Source: Candidatus Saccharimonadota bacterium (GTDB lineage: Bacteria; Patescibacteriota; Saccharimonadia; Saccharimonadales; JAQGHD01). Taken from it: a stretch of 36,182 nucleotides of DNA. The position numbers and the translations under genes are program-made. Shown here one piece after another: positions 7,179 through 15,480 of the stretch (its first letter is position 1; each line of letters opens with the position of its first letter). The notes beneath the pieces are model-generated. The model saw only the letters and a list, made by a program, of their open reading frames with translations, was not told the DNA's origin and searched no databases. The stretch is taken from contig JAQGHD010000026.1 of the NCBI GenBank assembly GCA_028288965.1, positions 1 to 36,182 of the forward strand. Direction: 5' to 3'.

Positions 7179-7754
7179 ATGAAGAATCTTAGAGGTGAAG
7201 TAAGCGCCTTTAGTGTGCTACTTAAAGACGCTATTGTGGAAAATAATTTCCCTGATGAGTGGTTTAAGAAGTTAAACCACGCTGGTGTGCGTCCTGCCAA
7301 TCAAGATCCGGCCCATAAAATTCCTAAAATTCTGGAAATAACACCCTTGATCTTACAGCGTGAGCCAATAGGTATTGCTCGCCTGGCTGGCAGGCTGGCA
7401 ACCAGTTTTGGCTCGGTTAAGTGGCTGGAGTTCCGAGGCTTTGATCCTGAGGCTGCAGAGGCAAAATATTGCTTTGATCACTTGGCTTTTTACCATAGCG
7501 ATCCTCAAGAAATTCGCAAACAGCTGCTCAAGAAAAATATTTTCCCCAATATGCGCACCGCCCATCGTATTACATCAGTGCACGTAGCTTTAACTGCTGA
7601 CCAATACTTAGAATTTACCAATGTGTCGCTGTCCACAGTGGTATCAGACGAATTTAATCGTCAAATAGCACCATCCAGCTACCGGGCTGGCGAAACACCT
7701 CCCCTTGAGGACATGTTTGCCCAAATAGAAGATTGGTTAGCTGAAACAAACTGA
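7179..7754 (+). CDS. Conserved-looking protein of unknown function
   Basis: This 191-residue soluble protein has no signal peptide or membrane helix. Most of it appears globular, with alternating helices and strands. The stretch YCFDHLAFYHSDPQEIRKQLLKKNI faintly recalls the strand-helix unit of vicinal-oxygen-chelate proteins, but the metal ligands are not convincing and I do not assign it. It has its own promoter and is followed by a 141-base gap, so it is probably monocistronic. Function unknown. Confidence 0.65.
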   Translation: MKNLRGEVSAFSVLLKDAIVENNFPDEWFKKLNHAGVRPANQDPAHKIPKILEITPLILQREPIGIARLAGRLATSFGSVKWLEFRGFDPEAAEAKYCFDHLAFYHSDPQEIRKQLLKKNIFPNMRTAHRITSVHVALTADQYLEFTNVSLSTVVSDEFNRQIAPSSYRAGETPPLEDMFAQIEDWLAETN

Positions 7755-7835
7755 TTAAATGCCAGCAAGTGTTAAAAATCTCGAAGCGCCCACACTAAAC
7801 ACACGCGTATAATTATTAGTTTAAAAATAAACGAC

Positions 7836-7864
7836 TTGACTTCAAAAGTTACCATGTGTTTAAT
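7836..7864 (+). promoter_or_regulatory. Promoter (TTGACT-N17-TTTAAT)
   Basis: This lies in the A/T-rich 7755-7895 gap. It is a near-consensus -35 and a -10 at ideal spacing; the predicted start is about 25 bases before the ATG at 7896. A second TATAAT (7808-7813) in the same gap has no clear -35. Confidence 0.55.
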
Positions 7865-7895
7865 CAGAGTTCGATACTTCTGATACGTAACCATA

Positions 7896-8519
7896 ATGCA
7901 TAACTTAAATAACATGCCACCTCCAGCAGAGATGGCGACTAATCAACTCTTTCACCTTTCAGCAGACGAACAGGCGCTTAACTTTGCCCAAGCCAACGAA
8001 GTTACTTGGGCAGCTTATAAACGCTTTGTGGCTCGGTGTGCTTCTGAATTTTGGGATGAAGCCGGCGAGCCGGATGCACCGATACGAGATTACGACATCT
8101 TAGAGGCCGCCAGTTATACAGTGGGCGCCCTGATTCTGGTGCGTTATAGCACACAGCGCGATAGCTATTTTGCTTCGGTCACTGACTTACATGACGGGCA
8201 CCTTAACGACTGGGTAGACGTACCCGGGATTGTGCACCCTAACACCAAGAGCCCGGATCACCGCAAGGTTACCATTTTATTGCCTGAGCCGCCAGAAGTG
8301 GCCGAGCTAGAGCAGCTATACGACGGTACGGTGGCTGTACGTGGGCTGAGTGTTGTGCAAGCAGCAAGATCTCCCCGGAAAATACTGCTGGATAACAAGT
8401 ACGGCAATTACTACAAGCATGAGCTTATGGATCGAATGCATGAGCTGTCGGGACTAGCTACGCTGGTAGAAGAAGTTGAGCAGCACGCTGCGCCAAACGA
8501 TTACTCCTCAGCCGCCTAG
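7896..8519 (+). CDS. Protein of unknown function
   Basis: A 207-residue acidic soluble protein with no recognised domain. The middle (about 60-130) alternates strands (ILVRYS, YFASVTD, KVTILLPEP) as in a small beta-rich domain, and the last 35 residues form a charged helix. Met codons also occur at residues 7 and 13, so the start could be slightly later. It has its own promoter. It ends 17 bases before the HAD gene, which has its own -10 box. Confidence 0.65.
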   Translation: MHNLNNMPPPAEMATNQLFHLSADEQALNFAQANEVTWAAYKRFVARCASEFWDEAGEPDAPIRDYDILEAASYTVGALILVRYSTQRDSYFASVTDLHDGHLNDWVDVPGIVHPNTKSPDHRKVTILLPEPPEVAELEQLYDGTVAVRGLSVVQAARSPRKILLDNKYGNYYKHELMDRMHELSGLATLVEEVEQHAAPNDYSSAA

Positions 8520-8521
8520 GT

Positions 8522-8530
8522 TGTTACAAT
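8522..8530 (+). promoter_or_regulatory. Extended -10 (TGTTACAAT) for the HAD gene
   Basis: TGT-TACAAT ends 6 bases before the GTG at 8537. It is identical to the fpg -10 box at 11512-11520. Confidence 0.5.
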
Positions 8531-8536
8531 ACAGGC

Positions 8537-9115
8537 GTGATTAAAGCCGTTATATTTGATTGTTTTGGCGTTTTGGTGACCGAAGGCTGGGAACCCTTCC
8601 TGCATAAATATTTGCACGGGCAGACCCAGAAATTAAACCAGGCGCATAAGTTGGGCGAGCAGCTTAACTTGGGTCAAATTACTTACAACCAATTTATCGA
8701 TCAAACAGCGGATCTGGCCGGGGTTACATCAGAAGTGGCCCGAAGTTTTATAGATAAAAACCTGGCTAACACACCCCTGTTTGACCATGCCTTCCAAGAA
8801 CTTAAAGGTACATATAAAATTGGCATGCTATCAAACGCTGGCGATAATTGGCTAGAGATGATGTTTACGCCCCAGCAACTGCAGCTCTTTGACGATATTG
8901 TGCTGTCCTATAAAGTCGGGATAATTAAGCCCAATCCCGAGATCTATCAGCTATCAGCCAAGCGCTTAGGTGTGGAAGTAGGGGAGTGTGTGCTGGTTGA
9001 TGATTCCGCGCGGCACGTGGCTGGTGCCCTAGCGACAGGCATGCAGGCTATTTTGTACAAGGATTTTGATCAAATGAGGCGTGAGCTCGAGGCGCTGTTG
9101 ACAAGTGTAGCTTAG
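8537..9115 (+). CDS. HAD-superfamily hydrolase
   Basis: This 192-residue HAD phosphatase-like enzyme has all four motifs: I, FDCFGVL (nucleophile Asp8); II, LSNAG (about 97-101); III, the Lys of IKPNPEIYQ; and IV, LVDDSARHV. The helical cap sits between motifs I and II, as in subfamily IA. The second acidic residue of motif I (DxD) is Phe10, as in the FDxGGVL branch of soluble-epoxide-hydrolase/YihX-like enzymes, so the substrate may not be a standard phosphomonoester. The start is a GTG chosen because an extended -10 lies just upstream and the protein then begins in the usual way (MIKAVIFD). Confidence 0.9.
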   Translation: MIKAVIFDCFGVLVTEGWEPFLHKYLHGQTQKLNQAHKLGEQLNLGQITYNQFIDQTADLAGVTSEVARSFIDKNLANTPLFDHAFQELKGTYKIGMLSNAGDNWLEMMFTPQQLQLFDDIVLSYKVGIIKPNPEIYQLSAKRLGVEVGECVLVDDSARHVAGALATGMQAILYKDFDQMRRELEALLTSVA

Positions 9116-9155
9116 GGGCGTATACCGTTAAGTAAGCGTAAAAGGAAAAACCAAC

Positions 9156-9347
9156 ATGATTAGTATAGAAACTGAATTTGGCATAACAGAGGTGTGCAAC
9201 GATGGAGGCATGATGGTTTTTGGGCTAGGGGCCTTCACAGTTGAAGCCGCCCAAGCAGTTGATAAGGAAGTAGAAGTCATTGATTTGACCGATTTGCACG
9301 ATCCAGCCAGTTTTGCCACCCGGCTCTTTGACGAGCTAGACAGCTAG
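9156..9347 (+). CDS. Small acidic protein of unknown function
   Basis: A 63-residue acidic frame begins after a purine-rich site (AAAGGA, about 11 bases upstream). It is mostly predicted strand then helix (MISIETEFGITEV, GAFTVEAAQAVDKEVEVIDLTDL). It overlaps the convergent gene on the other strand by four bases, a compact arrangement that favours both being real. No family recognised. Confidence 0.5.
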   Translation: MISIETEFGITEVCNDGGMMVFGLGAFTVEAAQAVDKEVEVIDLTDLHDPASFATRLFDELDS

Positions 9348-9583
9348 CCGATCCGGATAATTATTTTCTTGGTGGTGTGAGCCGCTTGGCGAATATCTTC
9401 TATATAGAGTCTGAGTGTACCCGCCAGACTGCCACCGCTGGCAATTATGACAATATCTTTATTTTGTAGTCCCACGGTCACATCGGCATCAAACTTAGTT
9501 TTAATATAATCTTTTATGGCTTTAAGCTCGGCTGGCTCGGCCCAGTTTTTGTCTTGCAGTAAGGTGTGGAGTGAATCGGCCAT
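9344..9583 (-). CDS. DciA/DUF721-like mini-protein
   Basis: A 79-residue protein. The C-terminal half (VTVGLQNKDIVIIASGGSLAGTLRLYIEDIRQ followed by KKIIIRIG, quoted in parts: positions about 36-79) follows the DUF721/DciA pattern of a strand, a small-residue turn with LRL, a helix and a final I-R-G strand. DciA loads the replicative helicase DnaB in bacteria lacking DnaC. Here only the minimal core is present. Assignment is by eye and uncertain. A TATAAT lies 6 bases before the ATG. It is immediately downstream of the ABC exporter on the same strand. Confidence 0.5.
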   Translation of the reverse strand: MADSLHTLLQDKNWAEPAELKAIKDYIKTKFDADVTVGLQNKDIVIIASGGSLAGTLRLYIEDIRQAAHTTKKIIIRIG

Positions 9584-9589
9584 GGGTTC

Positions 9590-9595
9590 ATTATA
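9590..9595 (-). promoter_or_regulatory. -10 box (TATAAT) for the DciA-like gene
   Basis: A perfect TATAAT on the minus strand is separated from the ATG (9583) by 6 bases, in the 23-base gap after the ABC transporter gene. This predicts an independent leaderless transcript. Confidence 0.55.
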
Positions 9596-9606
9596 CCTAA
9601 ATTGGC

Positions 9607-11415
9607 TTAGCGGTAACCTTGGGCTTGTTTGTCAAACATTTCTTTATACAAACCATTTTTTATCTTCATGAGCGCATCATGTGAACCAGTTTCTTTGAGT
9701 GTCCCATCTTCAATAACAAATATAATTTTAGCAGTGCGAACAGTGCTGAAACGGTGCGAAATAATAATGGTGGTTTTATCCTTACTATGCTGTTCAAGTG
9801 TTTTAAAGATGGCATATTCACTTTTGGCATCAACGGCTGCTGTGGGTTCGTCGAGTATTAACATACTTGCATCCCGGAAAAGGGCTCTGGCGAGAGCAAT
9901 ACGCTGCCACTGGCCTCCGGATGGCTCAATGCCATCAGTAAAACCAACTTCCAAAATTTGTAGGTACTTTTTAGGGTAGGCATTAATAAATTTTGTCGCG
10001 TCAGCCAGCTTGGCCGCCTTATGAACTTGCTCGTCATTATTGAAATTCTCTACTCGACCAAGTGCAATATTATCTCTGACAGAGAAGGGGTAGTCATTAA
10101 AATACTGGAAGAGTACACCTACATGGTGGTAGTAGCTCGGTAAATCTAGTTCTTTGATGTTCGTGCCATTTATCAAAATTTCGCCTTCCGTGACATCATA
10201 AAAGCGAAGCAATAGGTTAATAATTGTAGTTTTCCCGGCACCGTTTTCACCAACAAAGGCTATTTTGTCGCCTGGATTGATACTGAAGGAGATATTCTTT
10301 AATGCTGAGGCTTTGTTGCCAGGATAGTTGAAGGTTACATTTCTAAATTCAATATTGAGTTGAGTGTTTGGTGCAAGCAAAACGGGGTGGAGCGGTCGTG
10401 GGAGGACGGGTTTGGTATCAAACAGCTGGAAAAGATCTTTCATGAACTCATTTTGATCATTCAAAAAAGCAAATGAGTTAACAATTAATCCAAGCGAACT
10501 ACTAAACTGAGTGATAATACCCGAATAAAAGGTAAAACCAGCCAGGTTTAGACTGCCTTGAATAACTTTTCTAATCAGCCAAATAGTTATTCCCACCAGT
10601 ACGACCATCTCTGTTAATAGACTTAAAAAAGCTCGTCCTTGAACTTTACGCATGCGACGCAGCTGCTCATCATAGAATTCGTTATGTAGGTCACCCAGCC
10701 GCTTAAGTAAAAAATTCTTAGTGCCAAAAATTTTAGTTTCGGGCAGCTTGTCTTTATAGGTCAAGAAGTGCATGATTCGCCACGCTAAACGGTTTTTATC
10801 ACCTTTTTCACCCCATAAGGTCCACTTAAGCTTGCTGAGCCAGCGCTCGGTAATAAAGCCGGGAAGTAGTGACAGGATCATTATAGGCACCAGCCAGGGA
10901 GCGAACCCCAGCACAATGAGAAGTGTAGAAATGAGTCTTGCCGAGGAGTGAAACAATTGCAGAATGTAGTTGGCAAAGTTTTGGGGAGTATAGGTGTATT
11001 GCTCATTTAGTTTAATAAGCACTTTTTGAAATTCAACGTCGTGGTGTTGGGGCATATCTAAATTAGCAACTGCAGCATTAAAATCTACAGACATTCGAAC
11101 ATACCATTTAACCCATGCTTGTCGTTCGATAAGACCTAGCCAACGCCAGGCAAAACGTTCGGCAAACAACGCCCCTAAGCTAGCGATAACCAGGCCGTAA
11201 AGAGTCTTAAGCACAATTGTATGCCCCTGGGAGACACTTGCTAGCTGCCCAATAATGCGGCTACCAAAATAGAGAGCTACTACGCTTGAAATGACTTGGA
11301 TCAAAGCAAGAAGTGCATAACTCATTAGCAGCCCTTTACTGATCTGCCAATACAGTTTTAGAGCTGAGACAACATTGCGAGATAGCGAATACGAATGTTT
11401 AGCACGATTTGTCAT
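9607..11415 (-). CDS. ABC exporter half-transporter (fused membrane and ATPase domains)
   Basis: This 602-residue protein has an N-terminal six-helix membrane domain (about 15-330) and a C-terminal nucleotide-binding domain with Walker A GENGAGKTT, signature SGGQWQR, Walker B LILDEP and switch ISHR. This is the type IV exporter (MsbA/lipid and peptide exporter) layout, which works as a dimer in the cytoplasmic membrane. The second half-transporter is not next to it, so a homodimer is likely. The substrate cannot be read. The start has a Shine-Dalgarno site (AGGAG) 6 bases upstream. It is transcribed divergently from fpg. Confidence 0.95.
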   Translation of the reverse strand: MTNRAKHSYSLSRNVVSALKLYWQISKGLLMSYALLALIQVISSVVALYFGSRIIGQLASVSQGHTIVLKTLYGLVIASLGALFAERFAWRWLGLIERQAWVKWYVRMSVDFNAAVANLDMPQHHDVEFQKVLIKLNEQYTYTPQNFANYILQLFHSSARLISTLLIVLGFAPWLVPIMILSLLPGFITERWLSKLKWTLWGEKGDKNRLAWRIMHFLTYKDKLPETKIFGTKNFLLKRLGDLHNEFYDEQLRRMRKVQGRAFLSLLTEMVVLVGITIWLIRKVIQGSLNLAGFTFYSGIITQFSSSLGLIVNSFAFLNDQNEFMKDLFQLFDTKPVLPRPLHPVLLAPNTQLNIEFRNVTFNYPGNKASALKNISFSINPGDKIAFVGENGAGKTTIINLLLRFYDVTEGEILINGTNIKELDLPSYYHHVGVLFQYFNDYPFSVRDNIALGRVENFNNDEQVHKAAKLADATKFINAYPKKYLQILEVGFTDGIEPSGGQWQRIALARALFRDASMLILDEPTAAVDAKSEYAIFKTLEQHSKDKTTIIISHRFSTVRTAKIIFVIEDGTLKETGSHDALMKIKNGLYKEMFDKQAQGYR

Positions 11416-11511
11416 AGAAACTCCTGAAAATTACAAAATAGAGGTTAGAGATTGGCGAAAAGATTTATGACAATAACGTGAATAGAAGCATGATTCATTA
11501 TTGTACCACGC

Positions 11512-11520
11512 TGTTACAAT
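11512..11520 (+). promoter_or_regulatory. Extended -10 (TGTTACAAT) for fpg
   Basis: TGT-TACAAT ends 9 bases before the fpg ATG, with no Shine-Dalgarno site at a usual distance. Confidence 0.5.
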
Positions 11521-11529
11521 GTAAGGACT

Positions 11530-12402
11530 ATGCCAGAACTTCCAGAGGTGGAAACCATTCGCATTGGACTTGCTCGGCTGCTGCCAGGCCGCCAGGTTAC
11601 TGGTGTTACGCATGACACCGTCAAGAGTTTTCCAAATGCCGCTGCCGACGTGGATCGCTTTTTGGTGGGAGCAAAAGTGGAGCAGGTAGTTCGGCGCGCG
11701 AAGGTTTTGCTTATAGAACTATCCAGCAAATACAGCCTGGTTATTCATTTAAAAATGACGGGGCAGCTGGTGTTTAGGGGCGAACAAAATTTTGGGGCAG
11801 GGCACCCAAGCCGTAGCCTGATTGGCGAACTACCAGATAAATCTACCAGAGTCACGTTGGAGTTCAGCGGCGGCGATCGGTTGTTCTTTAACGATCAACG
11901 TAAGTTTGGTTGGATGAAATTGATCCCCACGGCCGAGGTACCCAACATCGACTTTATGCGGCGCTTGGGCCCCGAGCCACTGGCGGCTGAGTTTACGTCC
12001 CAAGATTTTATTACCCGCCTTCGCCGCCGACCTGGCAGCAACATCAAAGCCGTGCTACTCGATCAAACGGTGATTGCCGGCGTGGGCAACATCTACGCCG
12101 ATGAAAGCTTGTGGGGTGCCAAGATTCATCCTAGTTCACTGGTTGTGCATGTTTCTGATAACAAACTAGCCACTCTGTATAAGGAGCTGAAATACGTTTT
12201 GGAGCTCAGTATTGCCAAAGGTGGTTCAACAGATAAAAACTATGTCGATTCGGAGGGCAAAAAGGGCAGTTACCTTGCTTTTGCCAGAGTCTTTCGACGT
12301 GAGGGATTAGCTTGCCCGCGCTGCGGCACAACCATTATCAAAACCCGGGTGGCTGGCCGCGGCACCCACCTTTGTCCGCACTGTCAAAGGGTAGCCACAT
12401 GA
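11530..12402 (+). CDS. fpg: Formamidopyrimidine-DNA glycosylase
   Basis: This base-excision repair enzyme removes 8-oxoguanine and formamidopyrimidines and cuts the abasic site. All marks of the family are present in 290 residues: N-terminal MPELPEVETI (catalytic Pro and Glu after Met removal), the Lys of HLKMTGQL, the AGVGNIYADE helix-two-turn-helix region and a C-terminal zinc finger (CPRC, 16 residues, CPHC) with the GRGTH Arg. The length is close to the usual 270-280. The stop overlaps the holA start (ATGA), so the two are coupled. Confidence 0.97.
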   Translation: MPELPEVETIRIGLARLLPGRQVTGVTHDTVKSFPNAAADVDRFLVGAKVEQVVRRAKVLLIELSSKYSLVIHLKMTGQLVFRGEQNFGAGHPSRSLIGELPDKSTRVTLEFSGGDRLFFNDQRKFGWMKLIPTAEVPNIDFMRRLGPEPLAAEFTSQDFITRLRRRPGSNIKAVLLDQTVIAGVGNIYADESLWGAKIHPSSLVVHVSDNKLATLYKELKYVLELSIAKGGSTDKNYVDSEGKKGSYLAFARVFRREGLACPRCGTTIIKTRVAGRGTHLCPHCQRVAT

Positions 12403-13316
12403 TCATCACTCTTACCGGGCCAAATAGCTTTTTGCTAAAGGCCGAGCTCACTACGCGTACGGACAGCTTCTTAAAGCAGTATGGTGATATGGGGCTGGAA
12501 CGCTACGATGGTGAGCGGCTGGATCCCAATACTTTTTTAAATAATGTACAGTCCATGCCGTTTTTGGTAGATAAGAGATTAATAATTGTGCGCGAGCTCT
12601 CGGCCAATAAAGTACTGGCTGAGCAAATCGAACACATTATTGCTAACGTGCCCGACAGCACCGAAGTTATTTTGGTGGAACCGCACCTGGATAAACGGCT
12701 CAGCTATTACAAAACGCTCAAGAAAAAGACCGAGTTAAAAGAGTTTAATGAGCAAGATGATGGTCAACTGGCCAGCTGGTTGGTGGGTGAAGCTAAGGCT
12801 CGCGGGGGCCAGCTAAATTCAGGCGATGCCAGACTATTGGTGGGGCGCATCGGGGCTAACCAAGCCATGCTCAGTAATGAGTTAGATAAACTGATTGCAT
12901 ACGACGGACAGATTACGCGGCAATCGATTGAACTGCTCAGTGAAGCTTCACCGCAGAGTACGATCTTTCAGTTGCTCGATGCCACGCTGGCCGGCAACTA
13001 TAAACAAGCCCTGCAGCTCTACGAGCAGCAGCGCCAGCTCAAAGTGGAGCCGCAAGCCATTCTGGCACTGCTTGGCTGGCAATTGCACGCCCTGGCGCTG
13101 CTTAAAACGGCTGGGCAGAGAACACCCGAGCAGATTGCCCGTGAAGCCAAGCTTAACCCCTTTGTGGTTCGTAAAAGCCAAGCGGTAGCTAATCGGCTGA
13201 GCTTACCTCAACTCAAGCAGATGATCGCAGACACGCTCCAACTTGATATCAAGCTTAAAACCCAGAACATTGACGCCGACGAGGCCGTGACTAACTTACT
13301 TATTAGTTTTCGCTAA
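12399..13316 (+). CDS. holA: DNA polymerase III delta subunit
   Basis: This 305-residue clamp-loader subunit opens the sliding clamp. It has the usual beginning (MIITLTGPNSFLLKAEL), FLVDKRLIIVREL, the E-rich strand VILVEPHLDKR, then SQP-like AS-QSTIFQLLDATLAGN and a helical C-terminal collar. An in-frame ATG lies further upstream at 12312, but it is deep inside fpg, so I chose the ATG at 12399, which overlaps the fpg stop by four bases and gives the family N-terminus. Convergent with rpsT (13 bases between stops). Confidence 0.92.
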   Translation: MIITLTGPNSFLLKAELTTRTDSFLKQYGDMGLERYDGERLDPNTFLNNVQSMPFLVDKRLIIVRELSANKVLAEQIEHIIANVPDSTEVILVEPHLDKRLSYYKTLKKKTELKEFNEQDDGQLASWLVGEAKARGGQLNSGDARLLVGRIGANQAMLSNELDKLIAYDGQITRQSIELLSEASPQSTIFQLLDATLAGNYKQALQLYEQQRQLKVEPQAILALLGWQLHALALLKTAGQRTPEQIAREAKLNPFVVRKSQAVANRLSLPQLKQMIADTLQLDIKLKTQNIDADEAVTNLLISFR

Positions 13317-13325
13317 TAAATGCCC

Positions 13326-13353
13326 AAAGCTACTTTTTAGCTGGAGCTTTTTT
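13326..13353 (+). terminator. Possible weak terminator after holA, inside the rpsT 3' end
   Basis: AAAGCT and AGCTTT can pair over a 13-base loop and are followed by a T run. The stem is short and lies in the low-complexity Lys/Ala tail of rpsT, so the pattern could be chance. Confidence 0.25.
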
Positions 13354-13662
13354 GGCCGTGGGCTTTTTAGCAGGGGCTTTGGCCTTGGCAGCTGGTTTTG
13401 TGGCTTTTGCAGCTGGCTTGGCACCGGCAGCTTTGGCGTGCGCAGCTAGACGCTTCTTGAGACGAGCGGCTTTGTTCTTGTGAATAATGTTCTTTTTTAG
13501 AGCCTTATCAATGGCACTTTGCGCTTGGCCTTGAGTCTTGGCGGAAGCCGCAGCATGGAAATCTTTAACAGAGGCGCGTAAAATTCGCTTAACTTTACTG
13601 TTTCGCACACTTGCTTTCTTGGCGGTCCGAACACGCTTCTTAGCTGATTTAATAATCGGCAT
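13330..13662 (-). CDS. rpsT: Ribosomal protein bS20 with long Ala/Lys/Pro tail
   Basis: The first 85 residues are an ordinary S20, a helical protein that binds 16S rRNA in the body of the small subunit (MPIIKSAKKRVRTAKKASVRN start, SAIDKALKKNIIHKNKAARLKKRL end). An extra tail of about 25 residues consists of AKA/PAKK/TAKK units like a histone H1 tail, making the protein 110 residues instead of about 87. It has a Shine-Dalgarno site (AAGGA) and a good promoter. The holA-rpsT neighbourhood is common in bacteria. Confidence 0.95.
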   Translation of the reverse strand: MPIIKSAKKRVRTAKKASVRNSKVKRILRASVKDFHAAASAKTQGQAQSAIDKALKKNIIHKNKAARLKKRLAAHAKAAGAKPAAKATKPAAKAKAPAKKPTAKKAPAKK

Positions 13663-13702
13663 ATAATCCTTATCTTACGTTTGTAGTGATAATAGACGGC
13701 TA

Positions 13703-13731
13703 ACTATACAGGGGTGAAGGCAATTTGTAAA
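13703..13731 (-). promoter_or_regulatory. rpsT promoter (TTTACA-N17-TATAGT)
   Basis: On the minus strand a -35 at 13731-13726 and a -10 at 13708-13703 are 17 bases apart. The predicted start gives a leader of about 35 bases ending in the AAGGA ribosome site. Confidence 0.6.
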
Positions 13732-13767
13732 GAGATACGAGCGGGCCAGGGCAGGCACAGGCACGTT

Positions 13768-13795
13768 TTGCTTGCTAAGCATGAGCGGGTATGGT
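13768..13795 (+). promoter_or_regulatory. Promoter (TTGCTT-N16-TATGGT) for the DHH-like gene
   Basis: A moderate match in the divergent gap between rpsT and the DHH-like gene; predicted leader about 28 bases. Confidence 0.4.
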
Positions 13796-13829
13796 ACGCT
13801 GCCTCTGTAAAGTCTAACAAAAAACCAAC

Positions 13830-15443
13830 ATGGAAAACGACAACAGAAGCGTCCGACAACAGATAGTTGATCGCGTCAAAGAGGCTAGCAATGTATTAGT
13901 GACCGTGAGTGCTAATCCATCGGTAGACCAATTGGCCGCTTGTATTGGTATGACGCTAATGCTCAACAAGATGGGCAAGCACGCCACGGCTGTCTTTAGC
14001 GGTAAAGTACCCTCCACCATCGAATTCCTGCAACCAGAGAAAACGCTTGAGAAAAACACTAACAGCTTGCGCGATTTTATTATCGCCCTGGATAAATCTA
14101 AGGCCGACAAACTTCGCTACAAAGTAGAAGACAAGCTAGTTAAGATTTTTATTACTCCGTACAGAACATCTATTAGCGACAAAGACCTAGAGTTTAGCCA
14201 AGGCGACTTTAACGTCGATGTAGTTCTAGCCATTGGCGTGCAAAAACGCGAAGATTTAGACCAAGCCATTATTGCCCACGGTCGTATTTTGCATGATGCC
14301 ACGGTAGTATCGGTTAATAAAACTGCCACTGATGCACTCGGTTCACTAAACTGGCAGGAGCCAAACTCCAGTAGCTTATCCGAAATGGTAGCTGGCTTGA
14401 GCGATGATTTGCAGCCAAATCTGCTCGATGGCCAGATGGCCACAGCGCTGTTAACCGGTATTGTGGCCGAGACAGAACGCTTCAGAAATAGCAAAACTAC
14501 CCCGCAAACTATGGCCATCAGCGCCAAGCTTATGGCGGCCGGGGCCAATCAACAGCTAGTGGCTTCAAAACTAGATAAACAGCGTGATATTTCTGACTCA
14601 GGCGAAGCTCCAGGCGCGGTCAATCAAGGTGATAAGCCGAAGGCTCCTGGCGATGATGGTTCGCTGAGCATTGATCATGGGGCAGGTGGGCCAAAAGAAA
14701 AAGACGCTTCCGAAAATCCCTCTGAAGACACAGCGCCACCTGAAAAATCGTTGAGTCAGATTCGTATTGATGAGCATGGGCAGCTGTCTCCTTTGCCAAG
14801 CAGCCCAGAAGATAAAAAGAAGTCAGAAGATTCAGGCGGCTTAATGCTCGACCCGCCCAGGCTCGGCGGTACCCTCACCGCGAGCGGTCAGCCCGACGAT
14901 CTTGATCCTATGAGCTTGCCACCCCTGCAGCCCCCCATTTTGTCACGATCGCCAAACGAGCCGCCTAAAATTACCGACGACGAAACACTGGTAGAGATAG
15001 AAAAATCTATCCATAGTCCACATGTGGCCCAAGAGGAACAAGCCGCAGCGGCTGAACCCCAGGGAGAAGTTCTAGACGAAGCCCGCGATGCCGTTCAAGA
15101 AGCCATTCAATCATCTCCGCCAGCTCAGCTTGAGCCCATTGAATCACTGGGTGCTCAACCAGTAGACCTGGATCTACTTGGTAACACTCCCGCGCCACCA
15201 CCTAACGCCATGCCTGGTGGTGCCACATCTGACAACCCATTTAACTTGCCATCTAATTTAGTGCCACCGAGCACTGGCTTACCCCCGGCCCAAACTGGGA
15301 CTTCGGCGCCAGCTACGCCTCCACCTCCGGTGCCACCACCGATTTTGCCATCACAATACATACCTCCAGCTATCACTCCCACCCTGCCAACTGCAGAAGA
15401 GTTCGAACAGCAGCACGAGCAAGATGGGAATCAACCTAACTAG
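13830..15443 (+). CDS. NrnA-like DHH-family protein, catalytically degenerate, with long disordered tail
   Basis: Residues 1-250 follow NrnA (nanoRNase/pAp phosphatase): NVLVTVSANPSVDQLAAC matches the N-terminal metal motif (H.xPDgDai), VDVVLAIGV the second, VSVNKTATDALGSLNW the DHH loop (iDHHxxNxxfgdxNW), and ALLTGIVAETERFRNS the ltGIxtDTgxFrns segment. The metal ligands are largely replaced: the first His is gone, DHH is NKT, and the motif II and IV Asp are Gly and Glu. Residues 250-537 are Pro/Ser/Glu-rich and disordered, ending in Pro runs. Next to truB, rpsO and pnp it holds the position of nrnA in other bacteria. I infer a non-catalytic or altered NrnA, perhaps a scaffold. Confidence 0.75.
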   Translation: MENDNRSVRQQIVDRVKEASNVLVTVSANPSVDQLAACIGMTLMLNKMGKHATAVFSGKVPSTIEFLQPEKTLEKNTNSLRDFIIALDKSKADKLRYKVEDKLVKIFITPYRTSISDKDLEFSQGDFNVDVVLAIGVQKREDLDQAIIAHGRILHDATVVSVNKTATDALGSLNWQEPNSSSLSEMVAGLSDDLQPNLLDGQMATALLTGIVAETERFRNSKTTPQTMAISAKLMAAGANQQLVASKLDKQRDISDSGEAPGAVNQGDKPKAPGDDGSLSIDHGAGGPKEKDASENPSEDTAPPEKSLSQIRIDEHGQLSPLPSSPEDKKKSEDSGGLMLDPPRLGGTLTASGQPDDLDPMSLPPLQPPILSRSPNEPPKITDDETLVEIEKSIHSPHVAQEEQAAAAEPQGEVLDEARDAVQEAIQSSPPAQLEPIESLGAQPVDLDLLGNTPAPPPNAMPGGATSDNPFNLPSNLVPPSTGLPPAQTGTSAPATPPPPVPPPILPSQYIPPAITPTLPTAEEFEQQHEQDGNQPN

Positions 15444-15465
15444 CTAATTTGTGTGAGGCTTACGC

Positions 15466-15471
15466 TACAAT
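15466..15471 (+). promoter_or_regulatory. -10 box (TACAAT) for truB
   Basis: TACAAT ends 9 bases before the truB ATG. No -35 or Shine-Dalgarno site is clear. Confidence 0.4.
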
Positions 15472-15480
15472 GGTGCCCAT

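Noticed and set aside
9607-11415. ABC exporter as partner of the C39-like peptidase in a bacteriocin system
   Set aside because: The two genes are about 4 kb apart on opposite strands, and no leader-peptide gene is near either.
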